DNA of 64,000 nt from DATEHQ01 sp035279525 (GCA_035279525.1 DATEHQ010000182.1:1-64000); one strand, 5' to 3'; counted from the first letter of the stretch, positions 1 to 8,991 are shown. Notes: generated by a model not told the origin, from the letters alone. Translations and numbers: made by a program.

Positions 1-165
1 GCCGCTCGCGCAGCGGACCGGGCCACCGGCCTGGCGGCGCGAGGCGCCGATCTGCCGCGGGCCGCGCCTCGAGCGCGGGCTGCCTTCTTCGCGGGTTTCC
101 TAGGCAAGTTGAGCTTTCAATCTACGACTCAGGCCCGGCGCCCGCCCGGCGCTGGATCGGGCTAG
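1..165 (+). CDS. possible 3' end of an upstream gene (partial)
   Basis: Frame 1 is open from the window edge to a TAG at 163-165 and encodes an Ala/Arg-rich tail with no recognisable motif. It would end convergently with the bactofilin stop codon, which is a plausible gene arrangement. GC-rich DNA often stays open by chance and another frame is also open here, so this is only a possibility. Confidence 0.2.
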   Translation, partial: AARAADRATGLAARGADLPRAAPRARAAFFAGFLGKLSFQSTTQARRPPGAGSG

Positions 166-668
166 AAGAACTCACCCCAGAACTTCTTCACCCGGCCCAC
201 CGGGTCGGTCGCCGGCCTGATGGCGACCACCGTCGACCGGGCCGTCGCGTCCGTGGGTGATGGCGCCGGCGAGTCGGGAACCCCTTCGGGATAGACGCGG
301 ATGACCCCGTGGTGCACGCCGCCCTCCTGGACGACCAGAGCCCCGACTCGCGCGTCACCCTCGAGCCTGCCCGTGGTCATGATCTTGAGCCTGCTCGCGG
401 CCACGACATTGCCGCGGACGAAGCCCGCGATGGTCACCCGCAAGCTGTGGATGTCCGCCTCGACGTGGGCCTCCGGCCCGATCATCAGGTCGCCGTCGCA
501 CTCGATCTGCCCGTTGAAGTTGCCGAACACCTGGCCGGTGCCCTTGATCTGCAGCTTCCCGGACAGAGCGTCGTCGCGGGCGAGCACCGTGCGGGGCTCC
601 ACGCCAAGCGCATCGGCCGCGCCCCCATTCGTGTTGATGACCCCGGTCTCAACTGCCGTCTCTGTCAT
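162..668 (-). CDS. bactofilin-family polymer-forming protein
   Basis: 168-residue protein of the bactofilin (polymer-forming cytoskeletal) family; these self-assemble without nucleotide into beta-helical filaments, often on the inner face of the membrane. The central part, about residues 30-125, shows the expected short beta-helix rungs built of Gly/Val/Ile repeats (for example VFGNFNGQIECDGDLMIGP, then VEADI, VRGNVVA, LEGDARV). The C-terminal tail is Pro/Ser/Ala-rich and ends in a basic-aromatic KKFWGEFF, a possible membrane anchor. The ATG at 668 is chosen over a longer frame because GGGAGG lies just upstream of it. It stands alone, downstream of the cca/ROK genes on the same strand. Confidence 0.8.
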   Translation of the reverse strand: MTETAVETGVINTNGGAADALGVEPRTVLARDDALSGKLQIKGTGQVFGNFNGQIECDGDLMIGPEAHVEADIHSLRVTIAGFVRGNVVAASRLKIMTTGRLEGDARVGALVVQEGGVHHGVIRVYPEGVPDSPAPSPTDATARSTVVAIRPATDPVGRVKKFWGEFF

Positions 669-791
669 GGGTGTTTTCCCTCCCCAGGCCCAGCCACGGA
701 CCCTCTCCCCGGGGTCCTCATCCGCTGGGTTCCCACCTGGCAAGCAGCATAGCTGCTGACGACGAACCGGGGGCGGTCGTTGATCGCTTTG

Positions 792-2147
792 TTAAAGGTC
801 GCGGTGAGCGGCCAGGTACTCGATGGCGGCCTCACGGGTGGGATTGATCTCGCCGTCGATGACGAGCTCCTCGAGGCGCCGCTTGATGCGCCCGACCTCC
901 GGGCCTGGACCTATGCCCCGGACGCGCATCACGTCGTCGCCTGTGACCAGGGGCGCGAGGCGTGACGGCCGCTCGGCCATGACGGCGTCGATCCGCGCCT
1001 GCAGCTCGTCCAGCTTTTCGGGCTCGGGGTAGGCCGACGCGCCGATGTCGGCGCGGGCGAGCGTCATCAGGCGCTCGAGCTGCTGACCTGCGTCGCGGGC
1101 GAGCCGGCGCACGGCGCCGTCGGTCCATTCGGACCTGTAGTAGACCGGCCGCAGGTGCAGGCGCACCAGCAGGGTGACGATGTCGATCTCCTTCTGGGGG
1201 AAGCGCAGCCGCTGCATGGCGCCTTCTGCGAGCCTGGCGCCGACCTCCTCGTGGCCGGTGAACGCACCGTCGGGCGTGGCGGTGGACGGCTTGCCGACGT
1301 CATGGAACAGCGCCGCCATGCGGGCCGGCAGGTCGGGAGGCGTGCCGTCGACGGTCAGGAGGGTGTGACCGAACACATCGTGTGTGTGGTAGCCGGTCTG
1401 GGCCACGCCCTTGCAGGCTGCCAGCTCGGGCAGGATCACCTCGAGCAGCCCTCCCTCGTCGAGCAGCTCGAGGGCGAGCCTGGGGCCGTCTGAGAGCAGC
1501 ATCTTGATGAGCTCCCCGGCGGTCCGCTCGGCCGAGAGGACGGGCGGGGCCACACGCAATCTGAGGCTCCGCATCGCGGGCAGCAGGTCAGGCGCCAGCG
1601 CGAAACCGAGCTCGGCCGCGAAGCGGACCCCGCGCAGCATGCGCAGCGGGTCGTCGGCGAACGTGACCATCGGGTCGGCCGGCGTTCGGAGCATCCTGCG
1701 CTCGAGGTCGGCCCGGCCGCCGAGCCTGTCCTCGACGTGACCGTCGAGGCCCATGAGGAGCGTGTTGATGGTGAAGTCGCGCCGCCGCAGGTCCTCGTCC
1801 AGGGTGGTGGGCCGAACTTCCGGCTTGCGGGAGTCCACCGCGTACGACTCCGCCCGCGCGGTGACGAACTCGACCAGGCGGCCGGGCAGCGTGACCTGCG
1901 CCGTGCCGAACCGCTCGAACAGGACTGGGGGGCCGGCATGCGCCAGCTCCGCGAACTCGCGCGCCACAGCCAGGGCGTCGCCGCCCTCGACCACGACGTC
2001 TGGATTGGGATGAGGGCGGCCCAGCAGCTTGTCGCGTACGTAGCCTCCGACGACCCACGCCCGCACGCCCACGCCGGTGGCCGCCCGGTCCAGGAGCTCC
2101 AGGAGGGCAGGTTCGTCGATCGCGCCTACTGGTTGATCCGCGCCCAT
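792..2147 (-). CDS. cca: CCA-adding enzyme / tRNA nucleotidyltransferase with HD domain
   Basis: 451-residue class II tRNA nucleotidyltransferase/poly(A)-polymerase-family protein that would repair or add the 3' CCA of tRNAs. It opens with VVGGYVRDKLLGR, the GG-RD motif of the nucleotidyltransferase head, and continues with the RRDFTINTL and DPLRMLRGVRFA neck motifs. An HD domain follows (HTHDVFGHTLLTVD, then LFHDVGKP), as in phosphohydrolase-containing bacterial forms. The metal-binding DxD of the head reads NPD, so the first Asp is Asn. The start is the ATG at 2147; the open frame runs further upstream but lies inside the ROK gene. It overlaps the end of the ROK gene by 22 bases, so the two are probably translationally coupled. 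All tRNAs found in the window appear to have CCA encoded already, so the enzyme is likely used for repair. Confidence 0.85.
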   Translation of the reverse strand: MGADQPVGAIDEPALLELLDRAATGVGVRAWVVGGYVRDKLLGRPHPNPDVVVEGGDALAVAREFAELAHAGPPVLFERFGTAQVTLPGRLVEFVTARAESYAVDSRKPEVRPTTLDEDLRRRDFTINTLLMGLDGHVEDRLGGRADLERRMLRTPADPMVTFADDPLRMLRGVRFAAELGFALAPDLLPAMRSLRLRVAPPVLSAERTAGELIKMLLSDGPRLALELLDEGGLLEVILPELAACKGVAQTGYHTHDVFGHTLLTVDGTPPDLPARMAALFHDVGKPSTATPDGAFTGHEEVGARLAEGAMQRLRFPQKEIDIVTLLVRLHLRPVYYRSEWTDGAVRRLARDAGQQLERLMTLARADIGASAYPEPEKLDELQARIDAVMAERPSRLAPLVTGDDVMRVRGIGPGPEVGRIKRRLEELVIDGEINPTREAAIEYLAAHRDL

Positions 2148-2998
2148 TCCACGGCTCCAACCTGCCCCGCGCGATCGCCCAGTCGGGCGCGCCGCACGCG
2201 CGGCCGGCGAGCCGGCTTGATGAACGGCGACGAGCGAAGCGTCTCGATCATGGTGGGATAGACGAGCGCCCAGGAACGCGAGACTCCACCACCGATGACG
2301 AACATCTCCGGATCGAGGATGTTGGTGAGGCTGATGAGGCCGATGCCCATGTACCGGGCGGCCCGTTCGACCACCGCGCGTGCGTGCGGGTTGCCCCTCG
2401 CCGCCTCCCCGAACAGCTCGGCCGCGGTGTGGCCTGTCTCGCGCGCCAGGTTGGCACCGCCGATGAAGGCCTCGAGGCAGCCGCGTTGCCCGCAGTTGTC
2501 GAGGGGTCCGTTGGGGTCGATCACCATGTGACCGATCTCGCCCGCGGTGCCGTGCCCGCCTCGATGAAGTTTCCCGCCGATGATCAGCCCGCCGCCGACA
2601 CCGGTCGACCACGTGATGTAGACCATGTTGGTCGTCCCCCGGCCGGCGCCGCGCGTGAACTCACCGAGGCCGGCCATGTCCGCGTCGTTGGCGAGGTGCA
2701 CCCGGGCCCCCGTGGCGCGGGTGAGCATCGCTTCGAGCGGGACGTTCTTCCAGGGAAGGTTCGGCGGGTTGACCAGGACGCCGCGCTTGAGGTCGATCGG
2801 CCCGGGGGCGGCGATCGTGATCGCGCGCACCTTCTCGCGGCCGCGGATGCGGTCGATCTCGGCCGCCGCCCAATCGACCAGGGCCTGCGGCGACTTGAGC
2901 AGCGGCGTCCTGGTCTTGACGCTCGCGACCAGGTTGCCATCCGAACGCGCCAGCGCGACCCGCACCTGCGTTCCGCCGAGATCGATTCCAGCCAGCAT
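2126..2998 (-). CDS. ROK-family sugar kinase / glucokinase-like
   Basis: 290-residue ROK-family protein, probably an ATP-dependent glucokinase or N-acetylhexosamine kinase; no DNA-binding domain precedes the kinase fold, so it is not a ROK repressor. The phosphate-1 motif AGIDLGGTQVRVAL is at the N terminus, LANDADMAGLGEF supplies the catalytic Asp loop, and GHMVIDPNGP plus CGQRGCLEAF form the ROK zinc region. The canonical CxCG reads DNCG, so one Cys ligand is replaced. The start at ATG 2998 gives the usual MxxGIDLGGT opening; longer versions read into non-homologous sequence. It is the first gene of the ROK-cca pair and lies divergent from the GNAT gene, 23 bases away. Confidence 0.8.
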   Translation of the reverse strand: MLAGIDLGGTQVRVALARSDGNLVASVKTRTPLLKSPQALVDWAAAEIDRIRGREKVRAITIAAPGPIDLKRGVLVNPPNLPWKNVPLEAMLTRATGARVHLANDADMAGLGEFTRGAGRGTTNMVYITWSTGVGGGLIIGGKLHRGGHGTAGEIGHMVIDPNGPLDNCGQRGCLEAFIGGANLARETGHTAAELFGEAARGNPHARAVVERAARYMGIGLISLTNILDPEMFVIGGGVSRSWALVYPTMIETLRSSPFIKPARRPRVRRARLGDRAGQVGAVEWARINQ

Positions 2999-3021
2999 CA
3001 GAGCGCGACTAGGGTAACTGT

Positions 3022-3986
3022 GTGACCAGATCGAAACTGGAGCTTCGCCCGGCCACGCTCGCGGACGCCCCCGGCTGTGCGGACCTCGAGACCGCGCGCA
3101 TGCCGGACGAGCCACGGGATGGCGAGATGATCGCCTTCTGGTGGACCCTCCGTTCGGGCGAGGAGGTATCCCAGCGGCTCGTCGCAGAGCGCGGCGGGGC
3201 CATCACCGCCTATGTCGGCGCCTGGCATGGAGCGTGGGCCAAAGCGCGATTCGGAATGATGAGGGTGGCCCTCCACCCGGAAATCTGGAACGACGACGGT
3301 TCCGTTTCGGGGTCGAGGCCGCCGAGTCCTGGCTGAGGTCGGAGGGTGCGGCGACCTCGGTGACCAGGGTGCGCGAGGATCTCGACCACGAGCTGGCGAT
3401 CCTCGATGAGCTCGGGTTCCGCGAGGTTCGTAGGCAGCGGTTCTGGGAGCTCGACCTCGTCGCCCGGCGTGACCAGCTGCTCGCTTCAGCCGAGGCATCA
3501 CGCGCTGCGATGAGGGCGCAGGGCCTGACCCTGACCACGGTCGATCGCGACGATGACCCCGACGTTCTGCGCAAGCTCCACCGGCTGGACATCGAATCGA
3601 CAGAAGACATCCCGACGACGGTGCCGTTTCCCGTTCTCACCTACGAGGAGTGGCTGGGCCACTACTTCGACAACCCTGCAGTCCGCAAGGACCGGTTCTG
3701 GCTCGCCCGCATCGGCGACGAGGTCGCCGGCATGTCGCTGATCCAATACCCGCCACAGCGGGGCATACCGTGGACGGAGTTCACAGGCACGTCGCCTCGC
3801 CATCGCGGCCGCGGCATCGCTCGTGCTCTGAAGTACGAGACGGTGGCGCAGGCGATCGAGCTCGGCGCGACGCGAATCAGGACGGACAACGATTCAGAGA
3901 ACGCGCCGATCCTGCACCTCAACGCCGAGATGGGCTACCAGCCCGAAAAGTCCTACCTCGAAATGCACCACGACCTGGAGGTCTAG
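3022..3986 (+). pseudogene. tandem GNAT acetyltransferase split by a -1 frameshift
   Basis: Two overlapping reading frames together make one protein of about 320 residues with two GNAT (N-acetyltransferase) folds. The GTG at 3022 opens the N-terminal part (TRSKLELRPATLADAP onward), which goes off-frame after HPEIWNDDG near 3300 and stops at 3336. The homologous sequence resumes one frame back at about 3310 (FGVEAAESWLRSEG) and continues to 3986. The second GNAT domain has the acetyl-CoA loop HRGRGIARALK and the terminal NxxSENAPILHLNAEMGY pattern typical of the superfamily. A single lost base, a sequencing error or programmed slippage would all give this picture; the C-terminal domain looks undamaged. 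A TAGGGT box six bases before the GTG suggests a leaderless message. The 3' end overlaps metF by four bases, convergently. Substrate unknown. Confidence 0.6.
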
Positions 3987-4855
3987 GAGGCGATCAGCTG
4001 CCGCACGCGCAGCGCGTCGAGGATCTCCATCGGCCCGCGGGCGCGGTTGAAAGTGTAGAAGTGCAGCCCCGGCACTCCAGCCTCGAGGAGGCCCGAGCAC
4101 TGGTCGATGCAGTGCCTGACCCCGAGCGCGCGCACGGCGTCGTCGTCGGGCGCCTCGTCGATCTCGCGCCGGAGAGATTCGGGGACCGTCGCGCCGGACA
4201 TCTCCGTCATCACCGCAAGCGAGCGCCGGCTCGGGACAGGCATCAAGCCGGGAACGATCGGAACGCCGATGCCGGCCGCCCGCGCTCGCGCGACGAGGTC
4301 GAAGTAGAAACGGTTGTCGAAGAACAGCTGCGTGATGAGAAAGTCGGCGCCGGCCTCCACCTTGAGCTTCATGTATCGGAACTCGTGCTCGAGGTCGGGA
4401 CTCTCCGGATGCTTCTCCGCGCTGCACGCGCCCCCGATGCCGAGCCGGTAGCCGTTGCGGCGCACGAACGCGATCAGGTCGCTTCCGTGCGACAGCTGGG
4501 CGTCGGCCGGAACGAAGCGGTCGCCCGCCGTGGGACTGTCTCCGCGCAGCGCGAGGATGTTGGCGACACCCTCCCGCTCCATCCAGTTGAGGATCTGGCG
4601 CGTGCGGGCGGCATCGTTGGCGCAGGTGAGGTGGGCCATCGCCTCGATGTGGTAGTGGCGCTTGATCCGCGTCACCAGCTCGAGCGTCTTGTCGCCCGTG
4701 CGGACGCGATAGGTCACCGAGACCCAGTCGGGTGCGCGACCCGCGAGGGTCGCCACCGTGCGTTCGAGCACCTCGACCTCGGCCTCGTCGCGCGGCGCCA
4801 TGAATTCGAACGAGATGCTCGGGCGGCCGCGCGCGAGCAGGTCCGCAATGCGCAT
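3983..4855 (-). CDS. metF: methylenetetrahydrofolate reductase
   Basis: 290-residue flavoprotein of the MTHFR family, reducing 5,10-methylene-THF to 5-methyl-THF for methionine synthesis. SFEFMAPRDEAE carries the conserved active-site Glu region (usually SFEFFPP), followed by DWVSVTYR, AHLTCAN, NILALRGDSP and the FAD-site block FLITQLFFDN. Length is normal for a bacterial MetF without the eukaryotic regulatory domain. The start at ATG 4855 has a TAGAGT -10 box nine bases upstream on the same strand and no Shine-Dalgarno, so it is probably leaderless. It lies between the GNAT gene (convergent) and selB, with no other methionine gene nearby. Confidence 0.9.
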   Translation of the reverse strand: MRIADLLARGRPSISFEFMAPRDEAEVEVLERTVATLAGRAPDWVSVTYRVRTGDKTLELVTRIKRHYHIEAMAHLTCANDAARTRQILNWMEREGVANILALRGDSPTAGDRFVPADAQLSHGSDLIAFVRRNGYRLGIGGACSAEKHPESPDLEHEFRYMKLKVEAGADFLITQLFFDNRFYFDLVARARAAGIGVPIVPGLMPVPSRRSLAVMTEMSGATVPESLRREIDEAPDDDAVRALGVRHCIDQCSGLLEAGVPGLHFYTFNRARGPMEILDALRVRQLIAS

Positions 4856-4867
4856 TGAGCCTCGACT

Positions 4868-6703
4868 CTACCTCAGGGTGCGGGAGTCTCCAACCCGGCG
4901 GGTGACTCGCTGGGCGTCCAGATGCTCGAGCAGAGCGAGCGCGGGACGCCGGCTCGCGCCCATCCGGTCGCGAAGCTGCGCCACGGTGACAGAGCCGTTC
5001 GAGCCGATCAACTCCCTCACCAGCGCGACCGCCGACTCGTACGCCTGGCGCGCGAAGGCCACGTCGTCGCTGACACGGACCAGGTCTCCCCTCTGGGCGA
5101 GCGCGCGAACCATCTCCGGCGTCGCCCCGGCCTGCTGCATCGCCTCGGGCAGCGAAGGTGGAGCGAGCGGCCGGGCGCGCAGCAGTGCGAGCAGGAGTCC
5201 CGCTGGGCCGCTCTCCGCCTCGAGCTCCACCTGGTGGCCCGGCGAGGCGAGCGACCCATTCCGCTCCGCGATCCGACCATCTTCCACGAGCGCGGCGACG
5301 ACCGGTCCGAACGCCGCCGGCGCCACGCCGAGGCGGCCTCGCAGCTCTTCGCGGGCCATGCCGATGCGCAGCGGGTGCGCGGCGTGGAAATCGTCCAGCT
5401 CACGGGTGGCCCGCGACGCGATCGCGTCCCATGCTTCGTCCGCGAAAAGCCAGTCGCCCAGGCGCCGCGCCCGAAGCCTGTCGACGTCTGCCCCCTGCGC
5501 GAGCGTCGCCTTCAGCAGCGCCGGCACTGTGACGCCGCGCGGGTACTTGCGAAGTTCCTCCTGCAGGACGTCGCCCGCGGCGCGCCTCGAAAGGGACTCG
5601 CGCACCGCTGAGTCGTGGCGCGAATGTTTGCGCGGCGCGACGTCGACAAACGTGCCGCCCGCGATCGTCAGCGCCGGGCTTGGAACGCGCAGAACGAACC
5701 GGTCGCCGGCCGCCGCTGCGATGGGGCGCTCGAGGTAGAGCTGCACCCAGCCGTGCGCGCCGGCCGCGACCTCGTCGCCCTCGAGCGTGATGACGCGCGC
5801 GGTCACCTCCGCGGTTCCCGTGTGGAGCAGCAGCTCGCTGCCATGGCGCAGCGACTGCGGCGCCGACGCAAGCACTCGAACCCTTGCATCGATCCTCCGC
5901 GTCGGCAGCAGCGTTCCGGGTCGCGCCACCACGTCGCCCCGCGCGAGCTCGTTCTTCTCGACGCCGCTGAGGTTGACCGCGACTCGATTTCCCGGCGACG
6001 CCGTGTCGACCTTGGTGTTGTGACGCTGCAGTCCGCGGACGCGCACCGCTCGCCCGGACGGCATCACGTGCAGCTCCTCGCCGACCGTCAGCTCGCCGTC
6101 GACGAGCGTGCCCGTCACGACGGTGCCGAACCCGCTCATGGTGAAGACACGGTCGATCGGCAGCCGCGGCCGTCCGACATCAGGCCGAGGCGTGGCGCCG
6201 TCCAGCAGCGCGTCTAGGGCGACGACGAGCGCAGCCAGCCCGTCGCCTCGCACGGACGAGACGCCGATCATCTGCGCGTTCTCGATCGCCGTACCCTTCA
6301 GCGCTTCGCCGATCTCCGCCTCGACCATCGCGAGCCATTCGCCTTCGACCAGGTCGACCTTCGAGATCACCACGAGACCGCGCCTGACCTCGAGCAGGTC
6401 GAGGATCTCGAGGTGCTCGCGCGTCTGGGGCATGACGCCCTCGTCCGCCGCGATCACCAGGAGGATCGCGTCGAGGCCGTGCGCGCCGGCGAGCATGTTG
6501 CGGATGAAGCGGGCGTGGCCGGGCACGTCGACGATGCCGACCTCGCGACCGCTCGGCAGCTTCAGGTGCGCGAAGCCCAGGTCGATCGTCATGCCACGCC
6601 GCTTCTCCTCGGCCAGCCGGTCCGGGTCGATGCCGGTGAGCGCTGTGATCAGCGTCGACTTCCCGTGGTCGATGTGCCCCGCGGTCCCGACGACGAAGCT
6701 CAT
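4868..6703 (-). CDS. selB: selenocysteine-specific elongation factor SelB
   Basis: 611-residue translational GTPase delivering Sec-tRNA(Sec) to UGA codons followed by a SECIS hairpin. The G domain has GTAGHIDHGKST (G1), the Thr of RGMTIDLGFA (switch I), DVPGHARFIRNM (G3) and ISKVDLV (G4, with Ser for Asn). EF-Tu-like beta-barrels follow, then a long C-terminal segment (about residues 380-611) that would carry the winged-helix repeats binding SECIS RNA. The ATG at 6703 overlaps the selA stop as ATGA, so the two are coupled. No tRNA-Sec, selD or obvious selenoprotein gene lies in this window. Confidence 0.9.
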   Translation of the reverse strand: MSFVVGTAGHIDHGKSTLITALTGIDPDRLAEEKRRGMTIDLGFAHLKLPSGREVGIVDVPGHARFIRNMLAGAHGLDAILLVIAADEGVMPQTREHLEILDLLEVRRGLVVISKVDLVEGEWLAMVEAEIGEALKGTAIENAQMIGVSSVRGDGLAALVVALDALLDGATPRPDVGRPRLPIDRVFTMSGFGTVVTGTLVDGELTVGEELHVMPSGRAVRVRGLQRHNTKVDTASPGNRVAVNLSGVEKNELARGDVVARPGTLLPTRRIDARVRVLASAPQSLRHGSELLLHTGTAEVTARVITLEGDEVAAGAHGWVQLYLERPIAAAAGDRFVLRVPSPALTIAGGTFVDVAPRKHSRHDSAVRESLSRRAAGDVLQEELRKYPRGVTVPALLKATLAQGADVDRLRARRLGDWLFADEAWDAIASRATRELDDFHAAHPLRIGMAREELRGRLGVAPAAFGPVVAALVEDGRIAERNGSLASPGHQVELEAESGPAGLLLALLRARPLAPPSLPEAMQQAGATPEMVRALAQRGDLVRVSDDVAFARQAYESAVALVRELIGSNGSVTVAQLRDRMGASRRPALALLEHLDAQRVTRRVGDSRTLR

Positions 6704-8064
6704 GGGAGGCTTTTGGCCGCCGCCTCCACCGCGTCGATCAGCACCTCGTCCTCGCCGCGCAGCACCGTGCGCGGGTCGAGGCAGCACGAGTCCTTGTCGA
6801 TGCGCGCGATCACGGGGGGCTGGCCGAGACGTAGGGCCCGTGCGAGGCGCGACGCGGGCCCGGCGACGGCCAGCAGCACGGTTGGCAGTCCATGCCCTGG
6901 GAGCGAACCACCGCCCACCGCGGACTCGCCTTCCGCCAGAGAAGTCGTGACGCCGCGCTCGGCGAGCTTGACCGACCACAGGGCGGCGCGCCGGCGCAGG
7001 TCTTCGGCCGACGCGCGCAGCATGCGCTCCACCGGGATCTCGTCGGTCCTGGCGCTGAGGCGGAGCCTGAGCGTGGCCTCCAGGGCGGCCAGCGTCAGCT
7101 TGTCGACCCTGACCGCGCGCGCCAGCGGATGCCGCGTCATCCTCTTCACCGCCGCGACGCCCGCCTCACCGCGCCCGAGGACGATTCCCGCCTGGGGTCC
7201 CCCGAGCAGCTTGTCGCCGGAGAAGGTGACCGTGTCGCTGTGTTCGAGCGATTCGGCTACGGTCGGCTCATCGGCGATCGGCTCCGCCGCGCCGCTGCCC
7301 AGGTCGTCGATCAGCAGCAGGTCGTGCTCACGAGCCACCTGGGCCATCTCCGCAAGGGACGCTGATTCCGTGAAGCCGGTGACACGGAAGTTGGACGGGT
7401 GCACGCGCAGCAGCGCCGCCGTCCGGTCGGTCACCGCCTCCGAATAGTCGCTCGCCCGCGTGCGGTTGGTCGTTCCGACCTCCACCATCCGCGCCCCTGA
7501 CAGCTTCATCACGTCAGGCATCCGGAAGGCGCCACCGATCTCGACCAATTGTCCGCGCGAGACGATGACCTCCTTGCCCTTGCAGAGGGCTGTCAACGCG
7601 AGGAGGACACCGGCCGCGTTGTTGTTGACCACAAGCGCGGCATCGCAGCGGAAGAGGTCCATGAGCAGGTCGGCGACGAGGGCGGGGCGCTCGCCTCGGC
7701 GGCCGGTGGCGAGGTCGAGCTCCAGGTTGGTGTACCCGGCGGCGACCGCCAGCGCGTCCATCGCCGCGGGGGCGAGAGGCGCTCGACCCAGGTTGGTGTG
7801 CAGGACGACCCCGCTTGCGTTGATCACGTGCCGCAGGCGTGGGCTCGAGGCCCGCTCCAGCCTGGCCGCGACGTGGCCGGCGCGCCGGTCTCCGTCCCCA
7901 CCCCCCGCCGCCCGCTCCTCGGCCACCTGGTCGCGGATGGCGTCGACGACGCGGGCACGCCCGTAGCGCTCGATCAGGCGCGCATAGGCGGGCTCGTTGA
8001 CGAGCGTCCCTACGGCGGGCAGGGATTCAGCCCGATGAAATTCGGAATCCCGTAACCGTGGCAT
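6700..8064 (-). CDS. selA: L-seryl-tRNA(Sec) selenium transferase SelA
   Basis: 454-residue PLP enzyme converting Ser-tRNA(Sec) to Sec-tRNA(Sec) with selenophosphate. The N-terminal LPAVGTLVNEPAYARLIERYGR helix segment is typical of tRNA(Sec)-binding SelA. INASGVVLHTNLGRAPL, NNNAAGVLLAL and the PLP-lysine motif FSGDKLLGGPQAG are all clear. The start is taken as ATG 8064, giving MPRLRDSEFHRAES before the first conserved block; this overlaps the M50 gene by 55 bases. It forms an operon M50-selA-selB read leftward. Confidence 0.88.
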   Translation of the reverse strand: MPRLRDSEFHRAESLPAVGTLVNEPAYARLIERYGRARVVDAIRDQVAEERAAGGGDGDRRAGHVAARLERASSPRLRHVINASGVVLHTNLGRAPLAPAAMDALAVAAGYTNLELDLATGRRGERPALVADLLMDLFRCDAALVVNNNAAGVLLALTALCKGKEVIVSRGQLVEIGGAFRMPDVMKLSGARMVEVGTTNRTRASDYSEAVTDRTAALLRVHPSNFRVTGFTESASLAEMAQVAREHDLLLIDDLGSGAAEPIADEPTVAESLEHSDTVTFSGDKLLGGPQAGIVLGRGEAGVAAVKRMTRHPLARAVRVDKLTLAALEATLRLRLSARTDEIPVERMLRASAEDLRRRAALWSVKLAERGVTTSLAEGESAVGGGSLPGHGLPTVLLAVAGPASRLARALRLGQPPVIARIDKDSCCLDPRTVLRGEDEVLIDAVEAAAKSLP

Positions 8065-8720
8065 CCGCCTAATGAGATTAGGCTCGCGGGGAAGTAGAAG
8101 GGCGTCATCACGACAGCGAGCAGGCTTCCGCCCTGGAGCAGCTGCCAGAGGAAGATGACGACGACGCACCCGATCCAGATCTGTTGACGCCTTGCGTCGA
8201 CGTTGAAAAAGAATCGCGGGTTGCGGCTGCGGAAGATGGCCTCGACGATCCTCCAGCCGTCCAGGCCGGGGACCGGCAGCAGCTGGAAGGCGAAGACCGA
8301 CAGGTTCAGGAAGACGATCACGAACAGGGCCTCTGGAAGCAACCCTGGGGACAGGTCGAGCGTGAAGGGCGCCCTCGAGGCGATGAGGAATCGGACCACC
8401 AGGCCCAGCCCGATCGCCACGGCAAGGTTCGCCGCCGGGCCGGCCAGCTCGAGGATGACCTTCTGGCCAGTGGTCCCGATCCGGTTCGACTGGACCTGCA
8501 CCCGCCTGCCCCAGCCGACCAGGGCGACGAAGACGGCGATCACGCCCAGCAGGTCGAGGTACCGGCGTGGATTCGGCGTCAGCCAGCCGAAGTAGCGGAC
8601 CGACCTGTCGCCGAGGAAATAAGCCGCGAGGGCGTGGCCGAGCTCGTGGACCGGGATGGCGACCAGGAGGGCCGGCACGAGGAGCAGCGCCGCCAAAAGG
8701 AAGGCGACGAAGCTGTTCAC
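8010..8720 (-). CDS. M50-family (site-2-protease-like) membrane metalloprotease
   Basis: 236-residue polytopic protein of the M50 intramembrane zinc protease family. IPVHELGHALAAY in the first membrane segment supplies the HExxH zinc site, and LLPVPGLDGWRIVEA in a later segment matches the conserved third-ligand Asp motif. About five hydrophobic segments are seen and there is no PDZ domain, as in the short Rip3/SpoIVFB-like or uncharacterised Terrabacteria forms. The C-terminal 25 residues overlap the start of selA, but no functional link to selenium is known. The substrate cannot be inferred; an anti-sigma factor or membrane signalling protein would be usual. Confidence 0.8.
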   Translation of the reverse strand: MNSFVAFLLAALLLVPALLVAIPVHELGHALAAYFLGDRSVRYFGWLTPNPRRYLDLLGVIAVFVALVGWGRRVQVQSNRIGTTGQKVILELAGPAANLAVAIGLGLVVRFLIASRAPFTLDLSPGLLPEALFVIVFLNLSVFAFQLLPVPGLDGWRIVEAIFRSRNPRFFFNVDARRQQIWIGCVVVIFLWQLLQGGSLLAVVMTPFYFPASLISLGGCHGYGIPNFIGLNPCPP

Positions 8721-8730
8721 GTGGAGAACT

Positions 8731-8991
8731 TCAATCGATGGGGATCTTGCCGGCGCGCCTGGGCGTCCGACGCTTCGCGGCGGTGCGGGCGGCGGAGCCC
8801 CGTCGAGCGCGTCCGGCGGTCGACGGCGAAACGCGGTTCTCGTAGATGAGCATCAGCGCCGTGATCAGCTCACGCTGGGCGTTCAGCAGGTGGACCTGTG
8901 CCGAGGGGGGCACCATGTCAGAGATCAGGTGACCGACCCTCGACGCCAGCTCGTTGGCCAGCTCGATCACTCGCTCGCCATCCCGGCTCAT
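8731..8991 (-). CDS. small hypothetical protein coupled to the ArsA-type ATPase
   Basis: 86 residues. The first 50 form an amphipathic helix-rich segment (VIELANELASRVGHLISDMV, then LLNAQRELITALMLIYEN) and the last 35 are a strongly basic Arg/Lys/Ala tail that could bind nucleic acid or acidic membrane. I do not recognise the family. Its ATG overlaps the ArsA stop codon as ATGA, so it is translated with it and may be a partner or cargo adaptor of the ATPase. Confidence 0.6.
   Translation of the reverse strand: MSRDGERVIELANELASRVGHLISDMVPPSAQVHLLNAQRELITALMLIYENRVSPSTAGRARRGSAARTAAKRRTPRRAGKIPID

Noticed and set aside
3983..4855. selenoprotein or recoded TGA in genes flanking selAB
   Set aside because: Neighbouring genes have complete frames with normal active sites and no in-frame TGA followed by a SECIS-like hairpin was seen.
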